Source of the DNA: CAWIOX01 sp963837775
GTDB taxonomy: Bacteria; Pseudomonadota; Gammaproteobacteria; Burkholderiales; Burkholderiaceae_D
NCBI GenBank assembly: GCA_963837775.1
Contig: CAWIOX010000018.1
Coordinates: 62,001-126,000 of the forward strand
Length of the DNA stretch: 64,000 nucleotides
Reading direction: 5' to 3'
The notes beneath the pieces were generated by a model that saw only the letters and a list, made by a program, of their open reading frames with translations, did not search any database and was not told the DNA's origin. The translations under genes were made by a program, and so were the position numbers. Below, one piece after another: positions 28,658-35,913 of the stretch. Positions within the stretch are counted from its first letter, which is position 1; each line of letters begins with the position of its first letter.

Positions 28658-29206
28658 ATGAAAAGAATACTCGCCAATCTTATCCTCAGTGCCGTCACTC
28701 TTGGATTTGCCACAGTGGCACCGGCAGCGACCGATGAAGCGAAAGCGACCTATAAGGCGGCCAAAGACAGTGCTGGCGCAACCTATAAAAGGGAGCGCGC
28801 CAAATGCGATGCCTTGAGTGGAAATCCGAAGGATGTCTGCATCGAAGCAGCCAAGGCGGCCGAAAAACGCAGCAAGGCGGAAGCGGAAGCCCAGTACAAA
28901 AATACCTCCAAAGCGCACATGAATGCGCGCATTGCCGCGGCCGATGGCGACTATGCGGTGGCCAAAGAGAAATGCAACGCCCACAGCGGCAATGCCAAAG
29001 ACGTCTGTAAAAAGGAAGCCAAGGCAGTGCACAGCAAGGCAGTGGCCGATGCGAAATCGAGCAAGAAGGCCGACGACTTGAAAGCGGAAGGGACGGCGGC
29101 TGCGCGTGATGCCGCCTACCAAGTGGAGATCAAAGAGTGCGACGCCTTGGCCGGTCCTGACAAGGAGGCGTGCATTGCCTCGGCCAATGTGAAATATGAC
29201 AAATAG
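28658..29206 (+). CDS. Periplasmic Ala/Lys-rich protein with three Cys-pair repeats
   Basis: 182 residues with a signal peptide (cleavage after about TVAPA, residue 23). The mature part is an Ala, Lys and Glu-rich helical protein, resembling proteins labelled TolA-like only by composition. It holds three copies of a C-x10-C unit: CDALSGNPKDVC, CNAHSGNAKDVC and CDALAGPDKEAC. Regular spacing suggests disulfide-pinned helical hairpins in the periplasm. It lies in a run of stress-type genes (PRC-barrel, CsbD, DUF3309). Function unknown. Confidence 0.7.
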   Translation: MKRILANLILSAVTLGFATVAPAATDEAKATYKAAKDSAGATYKRERAKCDALSGNPKDVCIEAAKAAEKRSKAEAEAQYKNTSKAHMNARIAAADGDYAVAKEKCNAHSGNAKDVCKKEAKAVHSKAVADAKSSKKADDLKAEGTAAARDAAYQVEIKECDALAGPDKEACIASANVKYDK

Positions 29207-29376
29207 ATCCGTACCCTGGCAGATCGCGCATTGTCTGAATAAATGAGCCGCCCGGCGCGGCGATCGAAGTGGGCGATGCATGCCCCCTTTGCGCTGACGG
29301 TCGGCATCGGAAACGCCGGCAAAACCCTTATTGCCGATGAGTTGCTGTTGGCTATTCCTAAACAAAGGAGACTGAC

Positions 29377-29535
29377 ATGAGTATCGGAACAATCCTGCTG
29401 ATCATCCTGATCCTGTTCCTGATCGGCGCGCTGCCGACCTGGCCCCACAGTCGAGGCTGGGGCTATTATCCAAGCGGGATTGTCGGACTTGTGGTCTTGA
29501 TTCTGCTGATCCTGCTGCTGACGGGGCGACTCTGA
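29377..29535 (+). CDS. DUF3309 small membrane protein
   Basis: A 52-residue protein, preceded by AAAGGAG. It consists of a hydrophobic helix (IGTILLIILILFLIGALPTW), a short loop PHSRGWGYYPSG and a second helix (IVGLVVLILLILLLTGRL). The central PTWPHSRGWGYYPSG matches DUF3309. Function unknown; the family is common near stress genes in betaproteobacteria. Confidence 0.88.
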   Translation: MSIGTILLIILILFLIGALPTWPHSRGWGYYPSGIVGLVVLILLILLLTGRL

Positions 29536-29570
29536 AACTGGCGCACTTCTTCAAGCTATGGGGGACGTAC

Positions 29571-30056
29571 ATGAATACCAATACAAGAAAACTGCTGCCT
29601 GTCTTATTGGGCGCGCTGACCGTGATCGTGGTGGCTGGCTGCGCCTCTAAGGCGGGCATGTCCGAGCCTGACAAGATGCAGGGCATGCCGGATAGCAGCA
29701 AGATGCAGCACATGTCCACCATCAACCTGGACGGCAGTCATGAAGTCCCGCCGGTCAACACCACCGCCACTGGCAAGGGCACGGTGACGGTGTCGGCAGA
29801 TAAATCGGTCAGCGGCAGCATCGTGACCACCGGCATCGACGCAATGGCTGCGCATATCCACGAAGGCGCTGCCGGCACCAATGGCCCGGTCATCATTCCT
29901 CTGGCAAAAAGCGCCGACAACACCTGGTCGGTTCCGGCCGGCGCGATGCTGAGCGATAGCCAATACGCCAGTTACATGGCAGGCAATCTGTACGTCAACG
30001 TCCACAGCGCAGCCTATCCGAAAGGCGAAATCCGGGCCCAGTTGAATCCGAAGTAA
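29571..30056 (+). CDS. CHRD domain lipoprotein
   Basis: 161 residues. Signal peptide with lipobox VVAGC (Cys 24), so membrane-anchored in the periplasm or outer membrane. A CHRD domain follows from about residue 50: DGSHEVPPVNTTATGKGTVTV, then AAHIHEGAAGTNGPVIIPL and LYVNVHSAAYPKGEIRAQL. CHRD domains are found in chordin and many bacterial surface proteins, and possibly bind metal through the conserved His residues. Role unknown. Confidence 0.88.
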   Translation: MNTNTRKLLPVLLGALTVIVVAGCASKAGMSEPDKMQGMPDSSKMQHMSTINLDGSHEVPPVNTTATGKGTVTVSADKSVSGSIVTTGIDAMAAHIHEGAAGTNGPVIIPLAKSADNTWSVPAGAMLSDSQYASYMAGNLYVNVHSAAYPKGEIRAQLNPK

Positions 30057-30199
30057 GCATCTTTTCAAGCGCAGCATTGCACATGCACGGCATGCTGCGC
30101 TGTCGGCATGCCGCCGGATCAGGGGGGCAGAAACAAAAATGCAACAGCAGCACTGGCCCTGCGCGCCACAGTTTGCCAGCCAGGAAAGAGAGCAATGCG

Positions 30200-30529
30200 A
30201 TGGACCATTACCTTGAGCCGCCAACAACCGCGCAGGATCTGGATGCGCTGATACACCGGATCGATGCCGGCGAAGGCACGTTCGCCTCGCTCAGCGACGA
30301 GCAGCGCGACCAGCTGAAAACCGAGTTGAGCGAGGAGTGGATTGCCGGCTATCTGGATCAATATCCGGTGCCGAAGGCGCTGGCGGCAGCAACGCTGGAA
30401 TACCGCGCGATCGAATCGGGCCGGCAATACCCGAACCTGCCCGAGAATATTCGCAATGATATTTTGCTGGAGTTCAACGAGCGGCACGGCGAGGGCGGCC
30501 CTGAGCGCTGGTCCGGCGTGCGGCCGTAA
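30200..30529 (+). CDS. Hypothetical soluble protein
   Basis: 109 residues from ATG 30200 with AAAGAGAG upstream. Acidic and helical, with no signal peptide or membrane span and no domain that I recognise. Segments such as LIHRIDAGEGTFASLSDEQRDQLKTELSEEWIAGYLDQY look like a small helical bundle. Codon use matches the neighbours, so the reading frame is credible. Confidence 0.6.
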   Translation: MDHYLEPPTTAQDLDALIHRIDAGEGTFASLSDEQRDQLKTELSEEWIAGYLDQYPVPKALAAATLEYRAIESGRQYPNLPENIRNDILLEFNERHGEGGPERWSGVRP

Positions 30530-30614
30530 TGTCATTCGTACAGCAAGCATGTGTCGGCTGCGCTTGTCGTAGCTGGATGCTTGCATATCGGCATGCATTG
30601 GCTACGCTATATAA

Positions 30615-31184
30615 ATGAAGCCATTCACCTTTAGTTCGCTGTTCGGGCGCAATGAGTTGCTGCCGATACAGGACGAGCGGCCGGACGACGGCATCGATGT
30701 CAGCGTACAACGCCTGCGCCGGGACGGTCATGCATTGTACGAAATTCGCGTCAGCGGCCTGGCCCGTGCCACGCCGCAGGCCAGTTGGCAGGTGCTGACC
30801 GGCTACGGCCGGTTGCAGGAATTCGTGCCGGGCCTGTTGTCGTCGACACTGCTGTCGCGCAGCGGGTCGCAGGTCATCCTTGAGCAGGAAGGCGTGGCCG
30901 GCTTTCTGTTGCTGCAGCAGACCATCCATCTGGTGGTGCGGGTCATCGAACAACCGTTTTCAACGCTCGACATCAGCCTCATCTCAGGCGATATGCAGCA
31001 CTATGCGTCGCACTGGGAATTGCTGCCGGCGGCGCAGGGCAGCGCCACCCGCATCAGCTATGTCGGCAGCATGGTGCCGGGTTTCTTCGTGCCGCCGCTG
31101 CTTGGCAGCGCCATTCTGCGCGCCGATGTCAGACAGATGATGGCGGCGGTGGTGGCCGAAATCGGCAAGCATTCAGGTGCGTGA
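30615..31184 (+). CDS. SRPBCC/START-like domain protein
   Basis: 189 residues. From about residue 32 it follows the polyketide-cyclase/coenzyme Q-binding COQ10-like pattern: YEIRVSGLARATPQASWQVLTGYGRLQEFVPGL, then ILEQEG, DISLISGDMQHYASHWELLP and TRISYVGSMVPGFFVPPLLG. This helix-grip fold usually binds a hydrophobic ligand. No enzymatic role can be assigned. Confidence 0.75.
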   Translation: MKPFTFSSLFGRNELLPIQDERPDDGIDVSVQRLRRDGHALYEIRVSGLARATPQASWQVLTGYGRLQEFVPGLLSSTLLSRSGSQVILEQEGVAGFLLLQQTIHLVVRVIEQPFSTLDISLISGDMQHYASHWELLPAAQGSATRISYVGSMVPGFFVPPLLGSAILRADVRQMMAAVVAEIGKHSGA

Positions 31185-31252
31185 GGCCGGTACCCGGATA
31201 CCGAGGATTGTGCGAAACTCGGGACCCGGCCTTACTTCAGGAATCACTTGTC

Positions 31253-31702
31253 ATGAATATCCAACTCGGCGATGTCAGCCACATCATCCAGCTGGCCATC
31301 GCCCCGGTTTTTTTGCTCAGCGGTATCGGCCCGCAGCTGATCGTGCTGACCAACCGCCTGGCGCGCATCATCGACCGCTCGCGCGATGTGGAACAGCTGC
31401 TGCGGGATGAAGGTGCGCCGGAGCGGCACGATTTGATTCCGGAACTGGCGCTGCTGTATCGCAGGATGCATCTGATCAACTACGCCATTACGCTGAGCAC
31501 TTCATGTGCGCTGCTGATCTGCCTGGTGGTGGCCGCACTGTTCATCGGGGATGCGCTGGTGCTGGAGCTGGACCGACTGATTGCCGGACTGTTCGTGCTG
31601 GCGATGCTGGCGCTGATCGGCAGTTATTCCTTCCTGCTGCGCGAGATCATGGTTGCGACCAAATTGCTGTCGATGCGTCGGGTTGCCAGTTACCGGCAGT
31701 AA
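31253..31702 (+). CDS. DUF2721 membrane protein
   Basis: 149 residues from ATG 31253. Three membrane segments (residues about 8-30, 80-105, 110-135) separated by a charged loop with TNRLARIIDRSRDVEQLL, the DUF2721 hallmark. Function unknown. It precedes a glutathione transferase gene by 50 bp. Confidence 0.85.
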   Translation: MNIQLGDVSHIIQLAIAPVFLLSGIGPQLIVLTNRLARIIDRSRDVEQLLRDEGAPERHDLIPELALLYRRMHLINYAITLSTSCALLICLVVAALFIGDALVLELDRLIAGLFVLAMLALIGSYSFLLREIMVATKLLSMRRVASYRQ

Positions 31703-31752
31703 GGGGGCGGCCAGCGCCGATGCTGCGCCGGCTTATCTGATGAGGATTCATC

Positions 31753-32484
31753 ATGCGCTACGAACTGTATTACTGGCCGGAGATCCAGGGCCGCGGCGAA
31801 TTCATCCGGCTGGCACTGGAAGAGGCGGGGGCCGACTATGTCGATGTCGCGCGGCGTTCGGCGCGCAGCAAGATGGGCATGCCGGCGCTGCTGCACTGGC
31901 TCGACGACGATGCGCTGCCATGTCCGCCGTTCGCGCCGCCTTTCCTGAAGGCCGGCGACCGGATCATCGGACAGACCGCCTGCATCCTGCAGTTTCTGGG
32001 GCCGCGGCTCGGGCTGGTGGCGGACGATGACGCGAGCCGGCTCTGGACGCACCAGTTGCAGCTGACGATTGCCGATTTGCTCACCGAAGTGCACGACAGC
32101 CATCACCCGATTGCCAGCGGCCTGTATTACAGGGAGCAAAAACCGGAAGCGCTGCGGCGCGCGGCGGACTTTACCGCTGAACGGCTGCCGAAGTTCTTGG
32201 ATTATTTCGAGCGCGTGCTCGCGCGCAATCCGCACGGCGATGCGCACATGGTCGGCGCGGCGCTGTCCTACGTCGATCTGTCGCTGTTCCAGATCATCGC
32301 CGGCCTGCGCTATGCGTTCCCGCACACGATGCAGGGCCTGGCGCCCGGCCATCCGCGCCTGCTTGCGCTGCATCAGCGCATCGCGGCGCGCCCGCGCTTG
32401 GCCGCCTATCTGGCATCGAAGCGGCGCTTGCCGTTCAACCAGCAAGACATTTTCCGCCACTATCCGGAGCTCGATGCCTGGTAA
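31753..32484 (+). CDS. Glutathione S-transferase-like protein
   Basis: 243 residues. Thioredoxin-like N-terminal domain starting YELYYWPEIQGRGEFIRLALEEAG, the sigma/alpha-class style with a Tyr at the usual catalytic site, then DRIIGQTACILQFLGPRLGL for glutathione contact. The C-terminal all-helical domain holds YVDLSLFQIIAGLRYAFP. It conjugates or reduces with glutathione in the cytoplasm; substrate unknown. Confidence 0.87.
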   Translation: MRYELYYWPEIQGRGEFIRLALEEAGADYVDVARRSARSKMGMPALLHWLDDDALPCPPFAPPFLKAGDRIIGQTACILQFLGPRLGLVADDDASRLWTHQLQLTIADLLTEVHDSHHPIASGLYYREQKPEALRRAADFTAERLPKFLDYFERVLARNPHGDAHMVGAALSYVDLSLFQIIAGLRYAFPHTMQGLAPGHPRLLALHQRIAARPRLAAYLASKRRLPFNQQDIFRHYPELDAW

Positions 32485-32880
32485 TTGGCTCCAGTGCGGT
32501 CGCGGCGCGGTATTTGGGCCGTTTCCGGCGGATTTATATACTCCCACGTGTATTTTTTGATAGTCAGCAAATACGTGCGGCAACTGTTGTAAAAATCATG
32601 ATACCCCCTGTTTTTATGTGAATTATGGAAGGCCGCAAGCGGCCTTCGAAGCGCGCCTTGATGCGACGTCTGGCTGAAAAAATGCAGCAGCGCCTGATGT
32701 GCTGCGCCGGCGTCTGCGGTGGCGGGATGCGATGACCAATCTTCACCTTTTCAGCGCGCTAAAGGCTAAAATGGCTTGCCTCTTCATCAAGTGAACCGGT
32801 CTGCCCGCGATGCAATCGACCGTACCGCCAATGCAGCCTGATGCACGGCAGTTTCTCAATATTTCTATTCTGGTGGTGCA
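32485..32880. other. Gene-free stretch with repeat copy B and a hairpin
   Basis: 396 bp without a supportable gene. It holds repeat copy B (32536-32606) and a perfect hairpin GAAGGCCGC-AA-GCGGCCTTC at 32628-32647 that lacks a T-run. The rest shows no recognised signal. Confidence 0.6.
32536..32606 (+). repeat. Dispersed intergenic repeat, copy B
   Basis: ATATAC-N8-GTATTT at 32536-32555 followed by a T-run, GTGCGGCA at 32575-32582 and ATACCC at 32601-32606. Starts 52 nt after the glutathione transferase stop, same orientation. Distances from hairpin start to GTGCGGCA (39) and from there to ATACCC (26) equal those in copies C and D. Confidence 0.8.
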
Positions 32881-33249
32881 ATGCAACTCCGTTTCCCGCT
32901 TTCCTGCTGTGCAATGCTGTGTGCTGCCCTGATGCTGTCGGGATGCGAGCGGATCGGGATTGCCGACCCGGCCAAGGAAGCGGCCGCCAAGGAGTCCGAT
33001 GCCCGCGCCACCGGCGGCGCCTGCCGTCATGCGGGACGTGCGATCGAGGATTGCTATGCAATCAATCCCGAAGCGGCGAAGGCTGCGGTCTTTGCCGGCT
33101 GGAAAGAGATGAACGATTACATGCGCGAAAACAACATCGAGGACGTCAAGCCTTTGCTCGCACCGAATTCGGCACCGCAGCAGAAACCGGCGAATGCTGA
33201 GGACGCTAGCGCCAGCGCCAGTGCCGGCAAGGACGCCAGCGCTCATTAA
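32881..33249 (+). CDS. Small lipoprotein, unknown function
   Basis: 122 residues. Signal peptide ending in the lipobox LMLSGC (Cys 23). The mature part has CRHAGRAIEDCYAINPEAAKAAVFAGWKEMNDYMRENNIEDV, with a Cys pair, and a low-complexity Ala/Ser/Pro tail. I do not recognise the family, although small proteins with the EDCY...GWKEMNDYMRENNI pattern are frequent in betaproteobacteria. Probably anchored in the inner or outer membrane facing the periplasm. Confidence 0.75.
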   Translation: MQLRFPLSCCAMLCAALMLSGCERIGIADPAKEAAAKESDARATGGACRHAGRAIEDCYAINPEAAKAAVFAGWKEMNDYMRENNIEDVKPLLAPNSAPQQKPANAEDASASASAGKDASAH

Positions 33250-33717
33250 TGAACTGAGCGCGACCTGCAAGATGCTTTGACATGCGGCCAATCCGGCAGT
33301 CGAGGGGGCTGTCACCTGGTATTTGCCGCGCGCCTTGCCGACATTGGCGACGCTCCAGAAGTACCTGAGCAAGACATCAGCAAGGCGGCCAGCGTGACCC
33401 AGGCAGCCGGTTGCATCGCCATTTTCGCTGTCGTGTGATTGCAAATGCAGCGAATCGAGCGCAGCGCTTTTCCGGAAAACATAACAATCGGCAATTTTCA
33501 GCAGCGCAACAGATGTTGTCGACGACAACATAAATACTGTCATTCTTGTAACTATTTTTTGCTAAATTCGGGGAAAACAGGTTTATTATGTTGCCACTCG
33601 GAACTTAGGCAATGCTGAAGCGTCTTATTTCCGCTGATCAAATCGGCTTGTGAGAGGCTGCGGGCGTATCTGCAGCTTGGACAATGAGGCATCAATAGTG
33701 CACGACGGGACATCCTT
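33250..33717. other. Gene-free stretch before the diguanylate cyclase gene
   Basis: 468 bp with no open frame that looks coding on either strand. It contains the palindrome at 33513-33531 and is richer in A/T near 33540-33600, as expected for a promoter region, but I cannot place a convincing -35/-10 pair. Confidence 0.55.
33513..33531. promoter_or_regulatory. Perfect inverted repeat, operator-like
   Basis: ATGTTGTCG-A-CGACAACAT, 9-bp perfect arms around one base. The core TTGTC-N-GACAA resembles operators of GntR-superfamily (FadR or LldR type) regulators. It lies 187 bp before the diguanylate cyclase start. The regulator is not identifiable from this window. Confidence 0.5.
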
Positions 33718-34923
33718 ATGCAGCACAACAATCCAGCGCCGCTGAAACAGGACGCGCCTGCCATACCCCAGAGCCAGGGCGTCCTGCCGGACGCGCCGCT
33801 GCATCTGGCCGTCAGGCGCCGCAAGCCGTCCGCAGCAGACCCGCGCCAGAAACAGCGTTTGCTCAATTTTGCCCGGATCTGCTTGCTGCCTGCGAGTTAC
33901 TTGTTGGCACTGACGGTGTTTTATCTGTGCAATTTGATCGAGCAGCCGCTGATCATCAAAGCCGTCGCCGTTCTCACGGCCGGATCGGCGGCGATTTTCG
34001 GACTGTTCTACAGCCGCGTCAACCTTCAGGCCGACGACAAGAACCTGACCGCTTTCATGGCCACAAGCATGATGCTGGCGATGCTGTGGATACTCTACGA
34101 GGCACCGATCACGCGCATCCTCTTTGTTCCTTGCGCGTTGCTGGTCATGATGCTGAGTGCTTTCCGCCTGCGCCAATCGGTGTTGCTGATGATGGCAGTC
34201 GGAACGCTGGCCGGTTTCGCGGCAACCATCGCTGTGCAATATCTGCAGTCGGACACGCGCGTTTTTCCGTTGCTCGATGCGCTGCAATTGCTGGTGCTGG
34301 CACTGACGCTGCCCGGTTTCGTGGTGCTCGGCAGGCGCATGCGGCACTTGTATCGCGCCCTTTACAAGGCCAGCATCAAGATCGAGCACGTGCAGGAAGA
34401 TGCCCGGCGCGATGCGCTCACCGGCAGCTATAACCGGCGCTACATGATGAGTGCGTTGCAGCAGCACAAGCAGCTGGCCGATGACAACGATGAATACCTG
34501 TGTCTGGCAGTCATCGATCTGGATCATTTCAAGCGCATCAATGATGAAGTCGGCCATCTGGCCGGCGATGAAGTATTGCGCACCTTCGCCAGGGTGGCGC
34601 AGCAACACTTGCGCAAGGAAGACGTGTTCGGCCGCTACGGCGGCGAAGAATTCCTGTTGCTGATGCCATCGACCATGCTGCTCGATGCGCTCAACACCGT
34701 TGAACGCATCCGTGAACTGAGCGAGGCGCAACTCTGTGTCAGCGCCAAATTGCAGCACAAGGCCACGGTATCGATCGGCCTCACGCAATATATCCCGGGC
34801 GAATCCATCCTCGACCTGTTTTCCAGGGCGGATGCCGCGATGTATCTGGCCAAGACCGGCGGCCGCAATCAGGTGGTGGTGGAAGAGCCGGTCGAGGCGG
34901 AGCAGTCAGCCGACGCGATTTGA
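33718..34923 (+). CDS. Membrane-bound diguanylate cyclase (GGDEF)
   Basis: 401 residues. A cytoplasmic N-terminal tail of about 55 residues is followed by six hydrophobic segments (about 57-200) and then a GGDEF domain (about 235-390). The active-site loop GGEEF is at residues 308-312. The inhibitory I-site RKED lies exactly five residues before it, so product inhibition should be intact. It makes cyclic di-GMP from two GTP at the inner membrane, presumably in response to a signal sensed by the membrane part. Its 3' end overlaps the convergent nuclease-like gene by 55 bp. Confidence 0.92.
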   Translation: MQHNNPAPLKQDAPAIPQSQGVLPDAPLHLAVRRRKPSAADPRQKQRLLNFARICLLPASYLLALTVFYLCNLIEQPLIIKAVAVLTAGSAAIFGLFYSRVNLQADDKNLTAFMATSMMLAMLWILYEAPITRILFVPCALLVMMLSAFRLRQSVLLMMAVGTLAGFAATIAVQYLQSDTRVFPLLDALQLLVLALTLPGFVVLGRRMRHLYRALYKASIKIEHVQEDARRDALTGSYNRRYMMSALQQHKQLADDNDEYLCLAVIDLDHFKRINDEVGHLAGDEVLRTFARVAQQHLRKEDVFGRYGGEEFLLLMPSTMLLDALNTVERIRELSEAQLCVSAKLQHKATVSIGLTQYIPGESILDLFSRADAAMYLAKTGGRNQVVVEEPVEAEQSADAI

Positions 34924-35624
34924 AATAATCCATCCTGGGTATCGGGCGGCAGCATCAGGATCCGATCCAGCAGTTCTGCGCCATCGGTCAGGTGCAAGTG
35001 GGTGCCGGCCGCGAACTGAATCGCGCCCGGCGCATACTTGCTGGTGGTGAGGTAAAAACCCTGGTTCACGTTTTCTTTCGACATCACGCCGAAGAACTCC
35101 CGCACCGGCGCCGAACCGACGGTATTCGTGCTCCACGCCTTGCACTGGGCCAGCGCCCGGTAGTGCGGCAAGCCGGGGCGGCCCAGATGGATATCGATGC
35201 CGCCATCCGGTCCGTGCGACTGCGTCTTGGCACTGAAGCCGAGCGCCTCGAAATAGGCCGCGCATAGCAGTTCGAAGCGCTGCCATTCCATCGTCTGCAG
35301 CAATTCGAGTGACCATCGATGGTGGCTGGCTTGCCGGCACGCAGCAGCTTGGCGATCCGGCTTAGCGCGGCTGCGGCTTGCGCCGGCCGGATGCGTGATG
35401 ATGTCCAGCGCCGAGATCCAGCGCCACAGCAGTATTCCCCACAAGACCACAAACGCCAGCCACAGATTCAGCAGCGGTGCGATCTGGCGCGCCAGAGAAA
35501 CGCGTTGCGCAGACTGAAAGCGCTCGACCACGCCAAAACGTATGCATGCATACAACACGCCCAGACCGAGCATCATGCGTGTTACCAGTGCAAAGGTCGA
35601 AAGTGCTTTTTGAGGGCGCAGCAT
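34869..35624 (-). CDS. Membrane-anchored Mrr-type restriction endonuclease domain protein
   Basis: 251 residues. Two N-terminal membrane helices (about 10-30 and 48-70) precede a restriction-endonuclease fold: WQRFELLCAAYFEALGF, DGGIDIHL and ALAQCKAW supply the E...D..QxK catalytic set. Near residues 78-103 the sequence turns Arg/His-rich. An adjacent frame there reads LSRIAKLLRAGKPATID, which joins smoothly to WSLELLQTMEW. Two compensating one-base indels, near 35382-35390 and 35314-35320, therefore probably garble this short stretch. Likely acts on DNA; biological role unknown. Confidence 0.8.
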   Translation of the reverse strand: MLRPQKALSTFALVTRMMLGLGVLYACIRFGVVERFQSAQRVSLARQIAPLLNLWLAFVVLWGILLWRWISALDIITHPAGASRSRAKPDRQAAACRQASHHRWSLELLQTMEWQRFELLCAAYFEALGFSAKTQSHGPDGGIDIHLGRPGLPHYRALAQCKAWSTNTVGSAPVREFFGVMSKENVNQGFYLTTSKYAPGAIQFAAGTHLHLTDGAELLDRILMLPPDTQDGLFQIASADCSASTGSSTTT

Positions 35625-35656
35625 AAAACCTGAAATTATTGAAAAATTGGGGAGTA

Positions 35657-35721
35657 TGCTTGAAAAATAGCAGGAACACTAATAGAAATAAAGGTGTAAA
35701 TAAATACAAGCCGGAGTATTT
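35657..35721 (-). repeat. Dispersed intergenic repeat, diverged copy E
   Basis: On the minus strand, AAATAC-N8-GTATTT (35721 down to 35702), a GTGTTCCT in place of GTGCGGCA, and ATACTCCCC from 35657. Overall length (64 from first to last motif) matches the other copies (65-66) but the middle has diverged. Unlike the other four it lies upstream of a gene start (the nuclease-like gene) rather than after a stop. Confidence 0.5.
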
Positions 35722-35816
35722 TTTTTGATGGGCGCCAGCTGGTGTTTCATCAAGGCTTCCGCAGGGACAAATTGCAGTGAGCCCTGCAGGGCCGGCAATA
35801 AACTTTTCAAAATAAG

Positions 35817-35861
35817 ATGTATTTTGATTGCATCAAATAAAACATGGATTTAGAATGTATC
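35817..35861 (+). promoter_or_regulatory. norZ promoter with two tandem NsrR-like sites
   Basis: Two near-matches to the NsrR operator ATGCATTT-N-AAATRCATC occur in tandem: ATGTATTTTGATTGCATC (35817-35834, 14 of 17 defined bases) and ATGGATTTAGAATGTATC (35844-35861, 15 of 17). A sigma-70 pair TTGCAT (35828-35833) and TAGAAT (35851-35856) with a 17-bp spacer lies inside them, one operator on each hexamer. This is the layout expected for NO-relieved repression of an NO reductase. Confidence 0.75.
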
Positions 35862-35913
35862 AATTAGCCGTAAGGCTTGTTGTTTTTCATTTCAACCATA
35901 GGAGTAATTTGCC

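Noticed and set aside
35823..35837. Fnr box at the norZ promoter
   Set aside because: The spacer between half-sites is three, not four, bases; the region fits NsrR better. Kept only as a low-interest observation.
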